This document shows positions 47,686 to 56,125 of a stretch of 64,000 bases of DNA, piece after piece. The position numbers and the translations under genes were made by a program. The stretch's first letter is position 1; the number at the start of each line of letters is the position of its first letter. A model generated the notes under the pieces. The model ran no database searches. It worked only from the letters and a program-made list of their open reading frames with translations, and had not been told where the DNA came from. Origin of the DNA: an uncultured Planctomycetota bacterium (lineage in GTDB: Bacteria; Planctomycetota; Phycisphaerae; Sedimentisphaerales; UBA12454); NCBI GenBank assembly GCA_903847315.1, contig CAINDG010000018.1:60042-124041 (forward strand). The letters are read 5' to 3'.

Positions 47686-48930
47686 TTATTTTGGCAAAGG
47701 CTCTCTTGTAATCTCAAAGGTAACGATTTGTTCGGCTCGCTTTACAGTAAGAACTGCCTTTTCTCCAACCTTTCCGAGCAAGAGATTCTGAGCGTCGGCT
47801 GAAGATTTAATATTAAAAATGTCCTGGCCATTGACTTTCAGGACGACATCTCCATCTTTGATTCCCGCTTTTTCTGCTGCCATGCCTGGATTAACCTTCA
47901 GCGTCGGCCAATTCTCAAGACTGATCCCTATAAAACCACGCTGTTGGGGTTCTACGTAATCAGCAGGTATCTTCGGCTCAAAAAAATCGGGTTCAAGCTC
48001 AACATCCCACTGGGGGTCATACATAACCACATTAACTTTTGAGTCATTAATCAGAACGCCGTCTGATTCAACACGAACCAGCAAATTAGTATTTACATCG
48101 ACCCAAAGACGCATAACAATAGTTTTGATCTTATCTTTATCCATTTTGAGCACTGCTCTTTTGTCGTTAAATTCAAAGCCTTCTGAAAGAACTCCATTTA
48201 CTGTTTTTCTGCCCAGTTTTTTATATTCTCCTTTTGACAGAATGAAATTGGCAATGTCCTGGGGGCTTGTCGTCGGAGGCAGGTCTTTAATATCATCATC
48301 TGCCAGGTTCATTTTCCTGAACACTTTCATTTTATGATCTATGCCGACAATAATTCCTTCCGGGAAATTCACATATACCTGCTGAGTTATCTTCTCACCG
48401 TCATAGATATCCGCTCTTACGGCGCCTTTTGTATAATACGACAATGACTCAGATGTATTAACGGCGTTATCAGAGGATATTGTTGTAGTCTTTTTAAAGA
48501 CGCAATTTTTCATTTGTTCGATTTTTTTGGCCACATCCGCCAATGCCACGCTTGCTCCGTCTATAGTGCTGCCAAAACGATATATGCCGGTAAATGCCGC
48601 GATAACTATCATCGCAGCAACTGTAAATTTTGTTATTTTACTTTTCATAATTATTCTCCATATATGAAGCTGACGATTAATCCCGTCAGTCTGTTTTAAT
48701 TTTTTGTTTTGCTCACGAATAATCCGATTAAATACGGCATTTTCAAAATCGTTCGATTGCTTGTTTTCCGAATCGGAAGTTAATCTTTTCCCCAGAGAGG
48801 TTAACTGGTCTAATTCAGCCTGACACTGATCACAATTTTTAAGATGCGATTCAAGTTGCTGTTTCTGCTGGTCAGACAAAAGCCCTTCGATATATTCAAC
48901 AAATTTTTCTCTAATTTCTGTGCAATTCAT
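47686..48930 (-). CDS. Zinc-finger anti-sigma factor with PDZ domain (cassette A)
   Basis: A 414-residue membrane protein, cotranslated (4-base overlap) with the ECF sigma gene upstream. The N-terminus is a zf-HC2 anti-sigma domain with HLKNCDQC. The motif IWRIIMKSKITKF leads into one membrane helix (about 105-120), then an extracytoplasmic domain of unknown type, and a PDZ domain at the end (GFIGISLENWP, KAGIKDGDVVLKVNG). PDZ may bind unfolded peptides and signal release of sigma. An internal ATG at 48648, preceded by GGAGAATAATT, would give a 320-residue product without the zinc finger. Confidence 0.85.
   Translation of the reverse strand: MNCTEIREKFVEYIEGLLSDQQKQQLESHLKNCDQCQAELDQLTSLGKRLTSDSENKQSNDFENAVFNRIIREQNKKLKQTDGINRQLHIWRIIMKSKITKFTVAAMIVIAAFTGIYRFGSTIDGASVALADVAKKIEQMKNCVFKKTTTISSDNAVNTSESLSYYTKGAVRADIYDGEKITQQVYVNFPEGIIVGIDHKMKVFRKMNLADDDIKDLPPTTSPQDIANFILSKGEYKKLGRKTVNGVLSEGFEFNDKRAVLKMDKDKIKTIVMRLWVDVNTNLLVRVESDGVLINDSKVNVVMYDPQWDVELEPDFFEPKIPADYVEPQQRGFIGISLENWPTLKVNPGMAAEKAGIKDGDVVLKVNGQDIFNIKSSADAQNLLLGKVGEKAVLTVKRAEQIVTFEITREPLPK
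48646..48659 (-). promoter_or_regulatory. Embedded ribosome site and start in cassette A gene
   Basis: GGAGAATAATTATG on the minus strand, in frame inside the anti-sigma gene, equals the real start context of the SPFH gene (47480-47493). See the finding on embedded starts. Confidence 0.55.
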
Positions 48931-49466
48931 CCTTGCACCTCTTTTCCATCACTTTTTTGTTTTTCAAGCAATTGACGTAATTGAGAATAAGCTCTTGAGA
49001 GTGTTTTTGTAACTGTGCCAAGCGGCATATCAAGATTTTCCGCAATTTGCTGACAGGATTGGCTGGCATAGAATCTCAAAAGAATTATTTCCCTGTAAGA
49101 ATCGGGAAGCTTCGCAAATGCCTGCTGTAATTCGAAATCATCTGTACTTTTTTGCTCCCGGCTCTGCTGCTGGGCCAAGGCATCCATATCAGCAAGCTGA
49201 ATTTTATTTCTCAATTGTTCTTTCGCTACCCGGCCAGCAATACCCAGCAGCCAGGAAGAGAAGGAATCACGTTTTTTTAAATCTTTCAGGCCGAAATACG
49301 CTCGAACAAAGGTTTCCTGGGCCGCTTCCTCGGCATTGGTTTTGTTGCCTAATTTACTTGTCAAATACGCTGTTACGGCCGTTTGATAACGCCTGACGAG
49401 CTGGCGGAACTCATCCGGCCTGCCGTCTAAACACTGCTCAATAAAGTATTTATCGCTTTCAGCCAT
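48927..49466 (-). CDS. ECF RNA polymerase sigma factor (cassette A)
   Basis: A 179-residue ECF sigma factor. Region 2 is seen in DEFRQLVRRYQTAVTAYL and AEEAAQETFVRAYFGL, region 4 in LPDSYREIILLRFYASQSCQQIAENL with MPLGTVTKTLSRAYSQLR. It overlaps its anti-sigma gene by 4 bases. GAGG lies before the ATG. The upstream leader contains TTGTCGCAAAAA followed by a G-run on the minus strand, a sequence shared with cassette B and perhaps part of an autoregulated promoter. Confidence 0.92.
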   Translation of the reverse strand: MAESDKYFIEQCLDGRPDEFRQLVRRYQTAVTAYLTSKLGNKTNAEEAAQETFVRAYFGLKDLKKRDSFSSWLLGIAGRVAKEQLRNKIQLADMDALAQQQSREQKSTDDFELQQAFAKLPDSYREIILLRFYASQSCQQIAENLDMPLGTVTKTLSRAYSQLRQLLEKQKSDGKEVQG

Positions 49467-49521
49467 TAACGCCTCAAAAAGCCATTATAAAACTCGAGTT
49501 TTCATTATATAGTGCAGAACC

Positions 49522-49556
49522 CCCCCCTTTTTGCGACAAAAAAATAAAAAAGGCCG
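49522..49556. repeat. Leader repeat, copy 1
   Basis: A C-run, then TTTTTGCGACAAAAAAAT and AAAAAAGGCCG, shared almost base for base with 52182-52215 (one T shorter there). It lies between cassettes A and B, and includes the T-tract of the cassette B terminator. Confidence 0.8.
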
Positions 49557-49577
49557 GAGCTAAACCAGCCCGGCCTA
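49541..49577 (-). terminator. Terminator of ECF cassette B
   Basis: On the minus strand AGGCCGGGCTG pairs with AGCTCCGGCCT and is followed by TTTTTATTTTTTT, starting 42 bases after the cassette B membrane-protein stop. Confidence 0.85.
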
Positions 49578-49618
49578 TAGGTTCTCATTATAGTTAATCT
49601 ATAATTTTAAAAAGCAGC

Positions 49619-51523
49619 TTACTCAATATTTTTTATAGGTTCAGTTCTGTGTTCGTGTATCGAAATCACCTTGTTATCCATGAATAAGAGTTTGATTCTT
49701 TTTCCTTTGCTGACGGTTCCATAGAAGCAGAGCCCTTTGGTTTTTCTAAAATCCTTATAGAGAACATTATCATCGAAATATAATTTGATTTCCTTTCCAT
49801 TGCTGTCGTACCGATAGAAACAGAATCCCTTTCTTTCATTGATATTCATGTTGGCATAGCTAATATTATCCTCGTACATGATTTTATTGTCCTCTCCACC
49901 GAATCCCTCAATAACTTTTGCAGGAGTCTCCAGCTTTTTGAAAACCTCATCGAGGGTTGTGCCAATTTGGATCGAATCGGAAAATACATACCCTGGGATT
50001 TCATGCCCTGGAATTTGTTGACAGCCCCATAGCATCACCTGATTTTTATAAATACTGACTATGAAGCCGCCCGGATAATCCATAGTGTAGTTCTCCAGCA
50101 GATTATTCTTTTCCAAATCCTTATTTTGAAATCTGTAAGCCCATGGCTCACCAAGTACGGCAATAACATCGGCTGCTGTAGATTTATTTATATCCAGCGA
50201 GGCAAGTTTGATATTAATGTCCTTCATAAATGTTGCCGTGGTATCGGTAGGATCTGCTGTTATTACCATCCGTTCTTTATAGATACCATTGCAGTCAACA
50301 ACCCACCTGTTCGGATCAGCAATATATGGTTCAACGCTGATATTAGTTCGCATAACTAACACCGTGCCCTTGCAGTTAGCTGCGACCACACAGGGAACAT
50401 TAAATGCATTAGTGGAACTATTGGCATCTTTTGCGGGTTGTTCAATGCGAAGAATCCTCTTATAGGTTCTGTTTTCGACCAACTGTTCCAGTTTTTCAGC
50501 ATTATCAGCGGGTATGCCTCCGCATAATTTTCCTGCTTTATCATAGTCTTTGTCGATCAGCGCCTGGACAAACTGCCGAGCCAGCTCAACAGCGATTTCG
50601 TTGTCTCCAAGTTTATCTTGGACTAATCCAATTTCTGTCTGGTCGTATCTTGCTTCCCGATCGTATTTTACTACTCTTAGTCTTTCTGCATTTTCAGGAA
50701 CCTCACTTAACGTAAAGAAACTCTCGTCGACCGCGATATTGTAATCCGAAAATTCCCATGAATGCTGATATCCGCTTTTGGGCTTGTTGATGACGGCACG
50801 AGTAACCAGTTTTGTATTCTGATCGACAAACAAAACTATTTGCTCCACATCATTGCTTTGCGGAAGAGATTTCGCCGTTATAACAATTGGTTCAGATTTT
50901 AATTCAGGTTTACTTGTTTTAATTTCTACTTTTCCTTCGACTTCGAGTTGACGTAACTCCTTAACCACAGATATTGGATCACACTTTTTGACAAGTTCCA
51001 GCATTTCTAAACCAAAAGACTCGGCATGTTTTGTCACAAGTAAGTTCTCTTTTTCTACCCATATATGGAATTTGCCATCGTTCCATACCGCAACCATGGG
51101 ACCTTCTCGTTCAGCCCAGACAGGAAGAGATGCGCGAACCCTTTTTACTTGTTCTTGCTCATCAAGTTCCACCCAGAATTCTGTTGGCTCACTCTCACCA
51201 TCTTTGAAGTCTTTGATGTGGACAAAACGAAGACCTTCATAAGCCTTCATAGTCTGTTCTAAAGCGTAGGCTGAAAGCGTCGATTTGTCCAAAACGGTTA
51301 CTAACAATACTGCCACAATAATCATCACCGCCGCCACAGCGAATTTTGTTATTTTACTTTTCATAATTATTCTCCATATACCCGGCCACAAATCAGCCGG
51401 CGTATTTATTTTAGATTTTTCATAAATTGTAAAAACATCGCTTAGAATTTTGTCATCAAATTCTGAATTGACTTTGACTTTTGACTTAGCAAAAAACGTT
51501 TTTATTTTTTCTGTCGGCCTCAT
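49619..51523 (-). CDS. ECF-linked membrane protein (cassette B, putative anti-sigma)
   Basis: A 634-residue protein overlapping its ECF sigma gene by four bases. A short N-terminal domain (about 1-50: EKIKTFFAKSK, FDDKILSDVFTIYEKSK) lacks the Cys/His of zf-HC2 but resembles the cassette C protein. IWRIIMKSKITKF then leads into one membrane helix (about 56-76) and a long extracytoplasmic part with LolA-like beta strands and a repeated second domain. The role as anti-sigma is inferred from position. The internal ATG at 51364, with GGAGAATAATT before it, would give a 581-residue product without the N-terminal domain. Confidence 0.75.
   Translation of the reverse strand: MRPTEKIKTFFAKSKVKVNSEFDDKILSDVFTIYEKSKINTPADLWPGIWRIIMKSKITKFAVAAVMIIVAVLLVTVLDKSTLSAYALEQTMKAYEGLRFVHIKDFKDGESEPTEFWVELDEQEQVKRVRASLPVWAEREGPMVAVWNDGKFHIWVEKENLLVTKHAESFGLEMLELVKKCDPISVVKELRQLEVEGKVEIKTSKPELKSEPIVITAKSLPQSNDVEQIVLFVDQNTKLVTRAVINKPKSGYQHSWEFSDYNIAVDESFFTLSEVPENAERLRVVKYDREARYDQTEIGLVQDKLGDNEIAVELARQFVQALIDKDYDKAGKLCGGIPADNAEKLEQLVENRTYKRILRIEQPAKDANSSTNAFNVPCVVAANCKGTVLVMRTNISVEPYIADPNRWVVDCNGIYKERMVITADPTDTTATFMKDINIKLASLDINKSTAADVIAVLGEPWAYRFQNKDLEKNNLLENYTMDYPGGFIVSIYKNQVMLWGCQQIPGHEIPGYVFSDSIQIGTTLDEVFKKLETPAKVIEGFGGEDNKIMYEDNISYANMNINERKGFCFYRYDSNGKEIKLYFDDNVLYKDFRKTKGLCFYGTVSKGKRIKLLFMDNKVISIHEHRTEPIKNIE
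51362..51375 (-). promoter_or_regulatory. Embedded ribosome site and start in cassette B gene
   Basis: GGAGAATAATTATG on the minus strand, identical to the sites at 48646-48659 and 53345-53358 and to the SPFH gene start. Confidence 0.55.
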
Positions 51524-52059
51524 TTTTGCACCTCGCTGTCTAATATAGACCGCAGTTTGTCTATTCCATACCGATATCTGCCTTTGGCGGTATTGACAGA
51601 GATATTCAGCGATTTGGCAATAATTCCAAAACGCATCTGTCCGTAAATACGCAGCACAATTACTTCTCTCTGTTCATCAGGCAGCTTTGCCAATATCGAA
51701 CTTAACCGCTGTAATTCTTCGTTGCATATTATTGTTCGGCTAGGCTCATCTGTTTCTGATGTTAGCGGACAATCTTCTTCCAAAGAAACTGTTTTGCTTT
51801 GCCGATTTTTCATCAGGTCACGAATACGGTTTGCTACGCATATTGCCAGATAAGCCTTCAGGCTGCCGGTTAATTTGAAATTTGGTAATCTCTGAACAAA
51901 ACCGACAAAAGTATCATGCAGCGCATCTTCCGCAAAATCCGCGTTATGACAAAGAGCAACCGCCACAATAAGCAGGTAATCCCGATACTTTTCGTAGATT
52001 CGGTGCAGCGCATCTCTGCTGCCGTTTTTACACCGAAACACAAGTATCTTGTCTTCCAT
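51520..52059 (-). CDS. ECF RNA polymerase sigma factor (cassette B)
   Basis: A 179-residue ECF sigma factor with region 2 NADFAEDALHDTFVGFVQRL and region 4 LPDEQREVIVLRIYGQMRFGIIAKSL, then SVNTAKGRYRYGIDKLRSIL. It is closer to the cassette C sigma (which shares the RYRYGIDKLRSILD end) than to that of cassette A. A 4-base overlap couples it to the membrane protein. The ATG has a poor ribosome site (AAGGG); a second TTGTTGCAAAAGGG copy lies right at the leader. Confidence 0.92.
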   Translation of the reverse strand: MEDKILVFRCKNGSRDALHRIYEKYRDYLLIVAVALCHNADFAEDALHDTFVGFVQRLPNFKLTGSLKAYLAICVANRIRDLMKNRQSKTVSLEEDCPLTSETDEPSRTIICNEELQRLSSILAKLPDEQREVIVLRIYGQMRFGIIAKSLNISVNTAKGRYRYGIDKLRSILDSEVQK

Positions 52060-52181
52060 CAGGCCGACCCTTTTGCAACAAACGTTCGTCGCTTATATAA
52101 CGATTATGATAGCTTCTGGGGTATGAAAAAATTTAAAACATGTGCAATTTTTACTTTTTTAGCCCGAAAAACAAGAAAAAG

Positions 52182-52215
52182 CCCCCCTTTTGCGACAAAA
52201 AAATAAAAAAGGCCG
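52182..52215. repeat. Leader repeat, copy 2
   Basis: Matches 49522-49556: CCCCCC, TTTTGCGACAAAAAAAT and AAAAAAGGCCG. The shared non-coding stretch argues that cassettes were duplicated together with their flanks. Confidence 0.8.
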
Positions 52216-52238
52216 AGCGGATGAGTGCCCGGCCTTTT
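52201..52238 (-). terminator. Terminator of ECF cassette C
   Basis: On the minus strand GGCCGGGCAC... forms a GGCCG/CGGCC stem and is followed by TTTTTTATTTTTTT, just 3 bases after the cassette C stop. Confidence 0.7.
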
Positions 52239-52240
52239 CT

Positions 52241-53524
52241 TTATTTCTCAAAACATTTTAATTCTGGGGCCTCAACTGCCCGCCGGCTTGGATGCCCCAA
52301 AACCTTACCAGACTTTAAGGTAAATTCCCGTTCTATTGTTTTGCCGTCTTTCTCAATCATAACTTTAACCGGCACCATCCAGAACATATATTGATCCATT
52401 TTTGGCTCACCTATCGAAATTACCTTTAAAATATGGAGATTTTCATATTTTTGTCTTATCTGCTGTTCTGTCATTTCCTCGCTTACAAGTTTGCCCGCCA
52501 AAGCATAATCTTTATCAACCAGCGCATCCAAAAATTGCGAGGCTGTTTCTACAGTAATTGCACTATCGCTTAAATCGCCTTGTTCAATTCCGATATCCAT
52601 AGCCATCATATCAATCCGATTAACATCGGAAGGCGCTTCCTTATTAAGGTCAAGAAGCTCGGGCGCAAACGGCTGATTATAATCGCAGTATTGCCATTCT
52701 GCCAAGAGTTCGGTGCTGTTCGGCTTTAAGTGAAATGCTTCCACGGCTTTAACAAGTCTGCTAACATTATCAATATGATAAACATCTTTAATGGCCGGCA
52801 TCTGACGCTGTAACAAATATGTGTTCGGTTTATATATCGCTGTCACTAAAATATCGTCATGACTTGCTGTCGGTTCTTCTATTTGGATTTTAACTTTGCC
52901 CTCTTTCTCCAGACTGTCCATGTATTCCAACGCGCCTTTGGGATTGTATCGCGATGCAAAAAACAAAATTTTTGCCGTATAATCTGCGTCTTCAAAAAAT
53001 ATTAACGCTTGACCCACTTTCCAGCATTCTGTTTTGCCCTCCTTCCAGACAACTGACTGTGAGATTTTGCCCTTATTATTACTATTATCACAAACATCAT
53101 AAACATCAAATCTCACATTCTTTACCTTGCCGGTTAGGCCGTATTCAACCCAGGCCTCTTTACCAAGACATCTATCTGGTTGGTAGACGAATTGTTTAAA
53201 ATGAAAATACCGCATACCATTAACTGCCGTCATAGTCTGTTCAAATGCATAAGCGAGCGAGGCTGATTTATCTATAAAAGTAATTGTTACTACAGCAGCA
53301 ATTAGTAAAGCCGCAGCGATTGTTAATTTTGTTATTCTGCTTTTCATAATTATTCTCCATACACTCGGCTGTAATTGAGCCGGCGTGTTTATTTTAGATT
53401 TCTCAAACGCCGTCAATGCATCATTAAGAATTTGTTTATCTTTCTCAATAGGCATCACAGCAGATGATTTTTTTGTTTTAAAAAACGCTTTGATTAACTT
53501 TTCTATATTTTCTGCAGCTTTCAT
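52241..53524 (-). CDS. ECF-linked membrane protein (cassette C, putative anti-sigma)
   Basis: A 427-residue paralogue of the cassette B protein. The N-terminal domain (ENIEKLIKAFFKTKK, DKQILNDALTAFEKSKINTPAQLQP) is similar to that of cassette B, then VWRIIMKSRITKL, one membrane helix (about 66-85) and an extracytoplasmic domain. It starts 2 bases after its sigma gene ends. The internal ATG at 53347, preceded by GGAGAATAATT, would give 368 residues. Anti-sigma function is inferred from context and from similarity to cassette A's layout. Confidence 0.75.
   Translation of the reverse strand: MKAAENIEKLIKAFFKTKKSSAVMPIEKDKQILNDALTAFEKSKINTPAQLQPSVWRIIMKSRITKLTIAAALLIAAVVTITFIDKSASLAYAFEQTMTAVNGMRYFHFKQFVYQPDRCLGKEAWVEYGLTGKVKNVRFDVYDVCDNSNNKGKISQSVVWKEGKTECWKVGQALIFFEDADYTAKILFFASRYNPKGALEYMDSLEKEGKVKIQIEEPTASHDDILVTAIYKPNTYLLQRQMPAIKDVYHIDNVSRLVKAVEAFHLKPNSTELLAEWQYCDYNQPFAPELLDLNKEAPSDVNRIDMMAMDIGIEQGDLSDSAITVETASQFLDALVDKDYALAGKLVSEEMTEQQIRQKYENLHILKVISIGEPKMDQYMFWMVPVKVMIEKDGKTIEREFTLKSGKVLGHPSRRAVEAPELKCFEK
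53345..53358 (-). promoter_or_regulatory. Embedded ribosome site and start in cassette C gene
   Basis: GGAGAATAATTATG on the minus strand, third in-frame copy, again directly before the membrane helix. Confidence 0.55.
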
Positions 53525-53526
53525 TT

Positions 53527-54063
53527 TTACACCTCACCATCCAAAATTGACCGCAGTTTGTCTATTCCGTACCGATATCGGCTTTGAATCGTATTAACCG
53601 AAACACTCTGCGATTCGGCTATTTCTTTAAACGTTAACCTGCTCTGGAAATACAGGATTATCACCTCCCGCTGCTCGTAAGATAGTTGCGTCAGGGCGGA
53701 GTTGATTTTCCTAACGCGCTCATTTGACATTGCCAATCTCTCCGGCTGATTTGAAGCCGGCCCTGCGATTTCCATTTCTTCAACGTCTAATGCGGATTTG
53801 ATTTTATCCCTGCCTGAATTTCGTACACGATTTGCGATAGAGGTTAACAAATAGCTTTTTAAACTATCTCTCAATTGAAGCTTGTTTGCCGATTGCGCAA
53901 ATGAAACAAAACAATCGTGTACGATGTCTTCTGCGACAGTCTTATTATTTGAAAGAGCAACGGCCAAAGCCAGCATATTATTTTTGTACTTTTTATATAT
54001 CCGGCAAAGGGCATCACTGCTGCCGTTCTTGAGTTTCCAAAGTAGCCATTTATCTTCAAACAT
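53527..54063 (-). CDS. ECF RNA polymerase sigma factor (cassette C)
   Basis: A 178-residue ECF sigma factor with region 2 NKTVAEDIVHDCFVSFAQS and region 4 LSYEQREVIILYFQSRLTFKEIAES, then SVNTIQSRYRYGIDKLRSIL. It is the sister of the cassette B sigma. The 2-base gap to the membrane protein still suggests coupling. The upstream region (54064-54227) has an inverted repeat GTTTCGCGAAAC (about 54076-54087) that may be an operator. Confidence 0.92.
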   Translation of the reverse strand: MFEDKWLLWKLKNGSSDALCRIYKKYKNNMLALAVALSNNKTVAEDIVHDCFVSFAQSANKLQLRDSLKSYLLTSIANRVRNSGRDKIKSALDVEEMEIAGPASNQPERLAMSNERVRKINSALTQLSYEQREVIILYFQSRLTFKEIAESQSVSVNTIQSRYRYGIDKLRSILDGEV

Positions 54064-54162
54064 TAGTAATTACCTGTAAGTTTCGCGAAACCGACGACCG
54101 TCACCAATAAGACACATAATCAGCCTTTTTAGTCTAAAGAAAAATATATTTTAACTCAAAAC

Positions 54163-54197
54163 CAATAAAAAAGGCCGATTTTTCAACCAGCCCTTGA
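54163..54197 (-). terminator. Terminator-like element after the 54.2-kb gene
   Basis: On the minus strand GGCTGGTT pairs (with G-U pairs) with AATCGGCC and is followed by TTTTTTATT. It shares the AACCAATAAAAAAGGCCG sequence with the cassette A terminator. Confidence 0.55.
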
Positions 54198-54227
54198 AGT
54201 TTCAGTCCAGCCTAAAATCCTCAGCAG

Positions 54228-54668
54228 CTACTTATGATTCATCGTGATAGTTATGTTGTACTCGTCTATGGTTGCAGCATCCATTTCTTTCGAAACGCCA
54301 TCGTTGTAAGCTCCCCCGCCGTAACATACGACCTTATAATAGTACTTGATTTGTTCCCGTCTTTCGGACACTTCAGATTTGTGTACTGGAGCCTTCCAGT
54401 CCACGCTGCCACTGCTATTGGCGGCTCTGCCTTTACGTTTCACTATCTGTTCGTCAATTATGGCGGTACTGCCGTTAGGATCTTCTGCCGTTGTTTTCAT
54501 AATGAGTTGTAATTCTGTAGTCCAATTGGTATCAAGTGAACCAATCTGGTTTTGGGGCGGGAAAATTAGAACATGAATAATTATCATATCGTTTTCGCTA
54601 GCAGTTGTCTGGTAGCCAAAAATAACCAGCAGTGCCATGCAAAATAAAACAGTTACTTTTCCTTTCAT
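54228..54668 (-). CDS. Small secreted protein of unknown function
   Basis: A 146-residue exported protein. The ATG at 54668 has AAAGGA upstream and gives a proper signal peptide (MKGKVTVLFCMALLVIFGY); an in-frame ATG 17 codons upstream lacks both. The mature part has short beta strands (IIIHVLIFPPQNQIG, ELQLIMKTTA, YNITITMNHK) and a VCYGGGAYND turn. I do not recognise the family. It lies between cassette C and xylA on the same strand; a link to the ECF cluster is possible but unproven. Confidence 0.65.
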   Translation of the reverse strand: MKGKVTVLFCMALLVIFGYQTTASENDMIIIHVLIFPPQNQIGSLDTNWTTELQLIMKTTAEDPNGSTAIIDEQIVKRKGRAANSSGSVDWKAPVHKSEVSERREQIKYYYKVVCYGGGAYNDGVSKEMDAATIDEYNITITMNHK

Positions 54669-54723
54669 TTTTAGCGTCCTTTCAAACTCATTTAATTTCG
54701 CATATTCCCGCGATATCATTTTT

Positions 54724-56034
54724 TTAAATATATTCGTTCAGCAAATTCTCCAGCAGTTCCTGCCTGCCGCTTTGCAGTTTTGGCTCTCCGTTTTTAGTTG
54801 CATATTTTTGCAGCTGCTCAAAATCGGTTTTACCCTTTTCGATTTTTCTGCCGATACCTTTATCCCAGCCCGCGTATCGGGTCTTTATCATCTTTTTGAA
54901 TTTGCCGTCTTTAATCATTTTTGCTGCGATTTTAAGTCCCCTTGCAAACGCGTCCATCGCCCCGATATGGGCGTAGAACAAATCCTCCGGCGCAATAGAC
55001 TGCCGGCGAACGTGAGCGTCAAAATTCAATCCGCCTGTTGTAAACCCCCCGCCGCTTAAAATTATATACATTACCAGCGTCGTATCATAAATATCTGTCG
55101 GGAACTGGTCGGTGTCCCAGCCGAGAAGCAAATCGCCTCTGTTGGCATCGACCGAGCCGAGGATATTATTGTCAACGCAAAACTGGAGCTCGTGCTGAAA
55201 GCTGTGCCCGGCAAGAGTTGCATGGTTGGCTTCGATGTTCAGTTTGAAATGTTTTAAAAGGTCGTACTTCTGCAAAAACGCCAAACAGTTTCCCGCATCG
55301 AAATCATATTGATGTTTTGTCGGCTCTTTCGGCTTCGGCTCGATACAAAATTGCCCTCTGAATCCGATTTTTTTCTTGTAATCGACCGCCAGATGCATAA
55401 ATTTCGCCAGATGGTCTATTTCGCGCTTCATATCCGTATTAAGCAGCATATCGTAGCCTTCTCTGCCGCCCCAGAAGACATAACCCCCTCCGCCCAGCTC
55501 TTTTGTAACCTCCATTGCCTTTTTAATTTGAGCTGCGGCATAAGCGAAAACATCAGGCGAAGGATTTGTCGCCGCCCCTGCCATAAATCGTTTATGACTG
55601 AATAAATTTGCCGTACCCCAAATCGTCTTTACGCCGGTCTCTTTCTGAAGTTTCTTAGCCAAGGCGACAATCTTATCAAGATTTTTATTTGTCTCGGCTA
55701 TATCGTCCCCTTCCGGAGCGATATCTCTGTCATGAAAACACCAGAACTTTACGCCCAATTTCGTAAAGAATTCAAAAGCCGCCCGCATTGTCATTTCAGC
55801 AATTTCCATTGGGCTGCTGCCCTGGTTGTAATTGCGTGTGATGGTGCTCAGGCCAAACTGGTCGTTGCCGAGCCCTTTGAATGTATGCCAGTAGCAAACG
55901 GCGAAGCGAAGATGCTGCTCCATAGTTTTTCCGAGTATTTTTTCGCCGGCGTTATAATGTTTGAACGAAAGCGGATTCTTTGATTTGAGGCCTTCGTATT
56001 TTATCTTTTTAACTTTCGGAAAAAACTCTTTCAT
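54724..56034 (-). CDS. xylA: Xylose isomerase
   Basis: A 436-residue class II xylose isomerase that converts D-xylose to D-xylulose (also glucose to fructose). Catalytic and metal sites are visible: [39 protein letters not shown] and GWDTDQFP. The ATG at 56034 has AAGGTG in front and gives the family N-terminus ([15 protein letters not shown]); the ATG eight codons upstream does not. No xylulokinase or transporter is adjacent, so it stands alone. Confidence 0.96.
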   Translation of the reverse strand: MKEFFPKVKKIKYEGLKSKNPLSFKHYNAGEKILGKTMEQHLRFAVCYWHTFKGLGNDQFGLSTITRNYNQGSSPMEIAEMTMRAAFEFFTKLGVKFWCFHDRDIAPEGDDIAETNKNLDKIVALAKKLQKETGVKTIWGTANLFSHKRFMAGAATNPSPDVFAYAAAQIKKAMEVTKELGGGGYVFWGGREGYDMLLNTDMKREIDHLAKFMHLAVDYKKKIGFRGQFCIEPKPKEPTKHQYDFDAGNCLAFLQKYDLLKHFKLNIEANHATLAGHSFQHELQFCVDNNILGSVDANRGDLLLGWDTDQFPTDIYDTTLVMYIILSGGGFTTGGLNFDAHVRRQSIAPEDLFYAHIGAMDAFARGLKIAAKMIKDGKFKKMIKTRYAGWDKGIGRKIEKGKTDFEQLQKYATKNGEPKLQSGRQELLENLLNEYI

Positions 56035-56125
56035 AAAAAACACCTTTTTAAAAAGCATTCTATGGGCTCTATAACGTCAGTATAATCCATTCCTAACGTT
56101 TTATAAACTTTAAAACCCGATTAGA

